The notes under the pieces were generated by a model. The model was not told the DNA's origin, made no database searches, and saw only the letters and a program-made list of their open reading frames with translations. Below are positions 4,105 to 5,357 of a DNA stretch of 5,357 nucleotides, piece after piece. Within the stretch, counting starts at the first letter, position 1. Every line of letters starts with the position of its first letter. Source of the DNA: Elusimicrobiota bacterium (GTDB lineage: Bacteria > Elusimicrobiota > Elusimicrobia > UBA1565 > UBA9628); assembly GCA_028717525.1 (NCBI GenBank), contig JAQUNT010000196.1, positions 1 through 5,357 on the forward strand, read 5' to 3'. Position numbers and translations under genes: made by a program.

Positions 4105-5357
4105 GTGACCCGGCTCGTCCTGGCCCTCTGCCTCCTGGCGCCCGCGGCCCGCTGCGCCCCATCGCCCGCAGGCGCGACCCTCTACCCGGAGCGCCCCGCC
4201 GCTCCCATCGTGGTGGTGTCCCCTCCGGAAGGCTTGATCATGCCCGCGGCCGAAGGCGAGTTCATCCTGGGCTCGGTGTCGGACCCCAGCGCCCCCTTCT
4301 TCATCAACGGCAGCAGCGTGACCGTGCATCCCAACGGGGCGTTCCTGGCCTGGCTGCCGGTCAGCACCGGGACCTTCACCTTCCGCTGCACCTTGAACCT
4401 GCCCGGCGGCGCCACGACCTTCTTGCGCAGCATCGTGGTCAACGCCCCCCCGCCGCCGCTGCCGCCCAAGCCCCTGGCCGTGGACCCCGATTCGCTCTGG
4501 CCCAGGACGGAGGTGGGCCTGCGCCCGGGCGACTGGCTGACCTTCCGCATGCGGGCCAGCCCGGGCCATGAGGCGCGCTGCCGCCTGGGCGAAAGGCCCT
4601 GGCAGGACCTGCGCGAGGCCGCTCCCGGCGCCTACGAGGGCCTGCAGGCGGCTGCCCCCGGCCCCGACTCCGGCCCGTCCGCGGTCGAATGCCGGCTCAA
4701 GGACGGCTGGTCCTCGGCGCGGGCCTTCAGCCGCGGCCGGGCCTCCGTGAACGCGGGACCGCCGGCCGTCGCGGTCGTCAAGAACAGCGGGGTCCTGCGC
4801 ACCGGGCCGGGAGCCGGCTACATGGCCTTCCCGCTCCCCGGCACGAAGCTGACCGCGACCGGCCGCCAGGGCGCGGAGCTTCGGGTGAGCCTGAGCCCGG
4901 GCCTGGAGGGCTGGATCGACGCCAAGGACGTGGACCTCCTGCCGGCCGGAGCCTCGGCGCCGCGCGCCGTCTCCGACGCCGTCCATATCGACGCCGCGGA
5001 GCGCGGAGCCTCGGTGCGCGTGGCGCTCAGCGAGCGCGTCGTCTACACGGTGGACCAGGGCGAGGACGCCTCCACCGTGGTCCTGCGCTTGTACAACTGC
5101 GTGGGGCACACCAACTGGATCGTCTACGACTCTGCGGACCGCTTCGTCCGGGAGGTGCGCTGGAAGCAGGAGTCCACCGGCGTGGTCGCCGTGCTCATCC
5201 GCCTCGACCCGGCCATGACCCTCTGGGGCTGGCAGGCCTCCTACGAGGGCACGGCGCTGAAGCTCGACCTGCGCCGCGCCCCGGCCTTGGCCGCGGCTCC
5301 GGCCTCGCCGCTCAAGGGCCTCACCGTGGTCCTCGACCCCGGCCACATGCCCTCGGC
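4105..5357 (+). CDS. Exported N-acetylmuramoyl-L-alanine amidase, Amidase_3 type (3' end outside window)
   Basis: The reading frame is open from GTG 4105 to the window edge (417 codons). Residues 1 to about 17 (VTRLVLALCLLAPAARC) form a signal peptide. A beta domain at about 34-113 has FILGSVSDP, FFINGSSVTVHPNGAFLAWLP and a conserved-looking strand pattern. A Pro-rich linker follows (about 114-124), then another beta module (about 140-217). Next come an SH3-like domain (about 219-278, VLRTGPGAGYMAF to GWIDAKDVDLLP) and an AMIN-like domain (about 299-390). The catalytic domain begins at residue 403 with LKGLTVVLDPGHMPSA, the first Amidase_3 zinc motif, with His414 as a ligand. Such enzymes hydrolyse the MurNAc-L-Ala bond in the periplasm or wall. 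The in-frame TAG at 4093 leaves GTG 4105 as the only start that includes the signal peptide. No Shine-Dalgarno sequence is present. The remaining zinc ligands and catalytic Glu lie off the window. The family call is strong despite truncation. Confidence 0.88.
   Translation, partial: MTRLVLALCLLAPAARCAPSPAGATLYPERPAAPIVVVSPPEGLIMPAAEGEFILGSVSDPSAPFFINGSSVTVHPNGAFLAWLPVSTGTFTFRCTLNLPGGATTFLRSIVVNAPPPPLPPKPLAVDPDSLWPRTEVGLRPGDWLTFRMRASPGHEARCRLGERPWQDLREAAPGAYEGLQAAAPGPDSGPSAVECRLKDGWSSARAFSRGRASVNAGPPAVAVVKNSGVLRTGPGAGYMAFPLPGTKLTATGRQGAELRVSLSPGLEGWIDAKDVDLLPAGASAPRAVSDAVHIDAAERGASVRVALSERVVYTVDQGEDASTVVLRLYNCVGHTNWIVYDSADRFVREVRWKQESTGVVAVLIRLDPAMTLWGWQASYEGTALKLDLRRAPALAAAPASPLKGLTVVLDPGHMPS

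Noticed and set aside
4084..5346. 420-codon open frame on the minus strand opposite the amidase gene
   Set aside because: The plus strand gives a signal peptide, SH3-like and AMIN-like domains and the Amidase_3 DPGH motif. The antisense product is low-complexity Gly/Arg/Ala-rich and has no family signature.

Overview
The window is GC-rich bacterial DNA holding six protein genes. Two are cut by the window edges: gcvT on the left and an amidase on the right. No rRNA, tRNA, CRISPR array, insertion sequence or phage gene is visible. A lipoprotein-type signal, a single-pass anchored protein and an exported wall amidase with SH3-like and AMIN-like modules suggest a free-living bacterium with a complex envelope. 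An uncultured high-GC lineage such as Elusimicrobiota would fit, but the sequence does not prove any phylum, so this is a low-confidence guess.

Left part (1-1499). gcvT (glycine cleavage T protein, minus strand) and a gene for an unknown single-pass membrane-anchored protein (plus strand) diverge from an 88-bp gap. Both have a sigma70-like -10 hexamer exactly 6 nt before the start codon and no Shine-Dalgarno sequence, so both mRNAs look leaderless. The unknown gene converges on a small minus-strand gene for a cysteine-rich probable lipoprotein. A hairpin between the two probably ends transcription from both sides.

Middle (1712-1860). The lipoprotein gene has a perfect TTGACA -35 box and a normal leader with a G-rich ribosome site. 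It diverges from a ferredoxin gene. The two promoters flank an AT-rich tract that could serve both as an UP element.

Right part (1861-5357). A 7Fe ([3Fe-4S][4Fe-4S]) ferredoxin is followed, 6 nt after its stop and in the same reading frame, by a large protein. That protein joins a C39-like papain-fold domain, SH3b domains and a YkfC-like NlpC/P60 peptidase. Next is an exported N-acetylmuramoyl-L-alanine amidase (Amidase_3 type), cut at its first catalytic motif. The amidase would release stem peptides from the glycan, and the NlpC/P60 enzyme would cut peptides at D-Glu. Together they look like a wall turnover or recycling set, although the NlpC/P60 protein has no visible signal peptide and may act in the cytoplasm. 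The link of the ferredoxin to this set is positional only.

The most notable points are the repeated -10-to-start spacing that suggests leaderless transcription (three of six genes), the fusion of two papain-fold peptidase domains in one protein, and a Glu at the third catalytic position of its NlpC/P60 domain.
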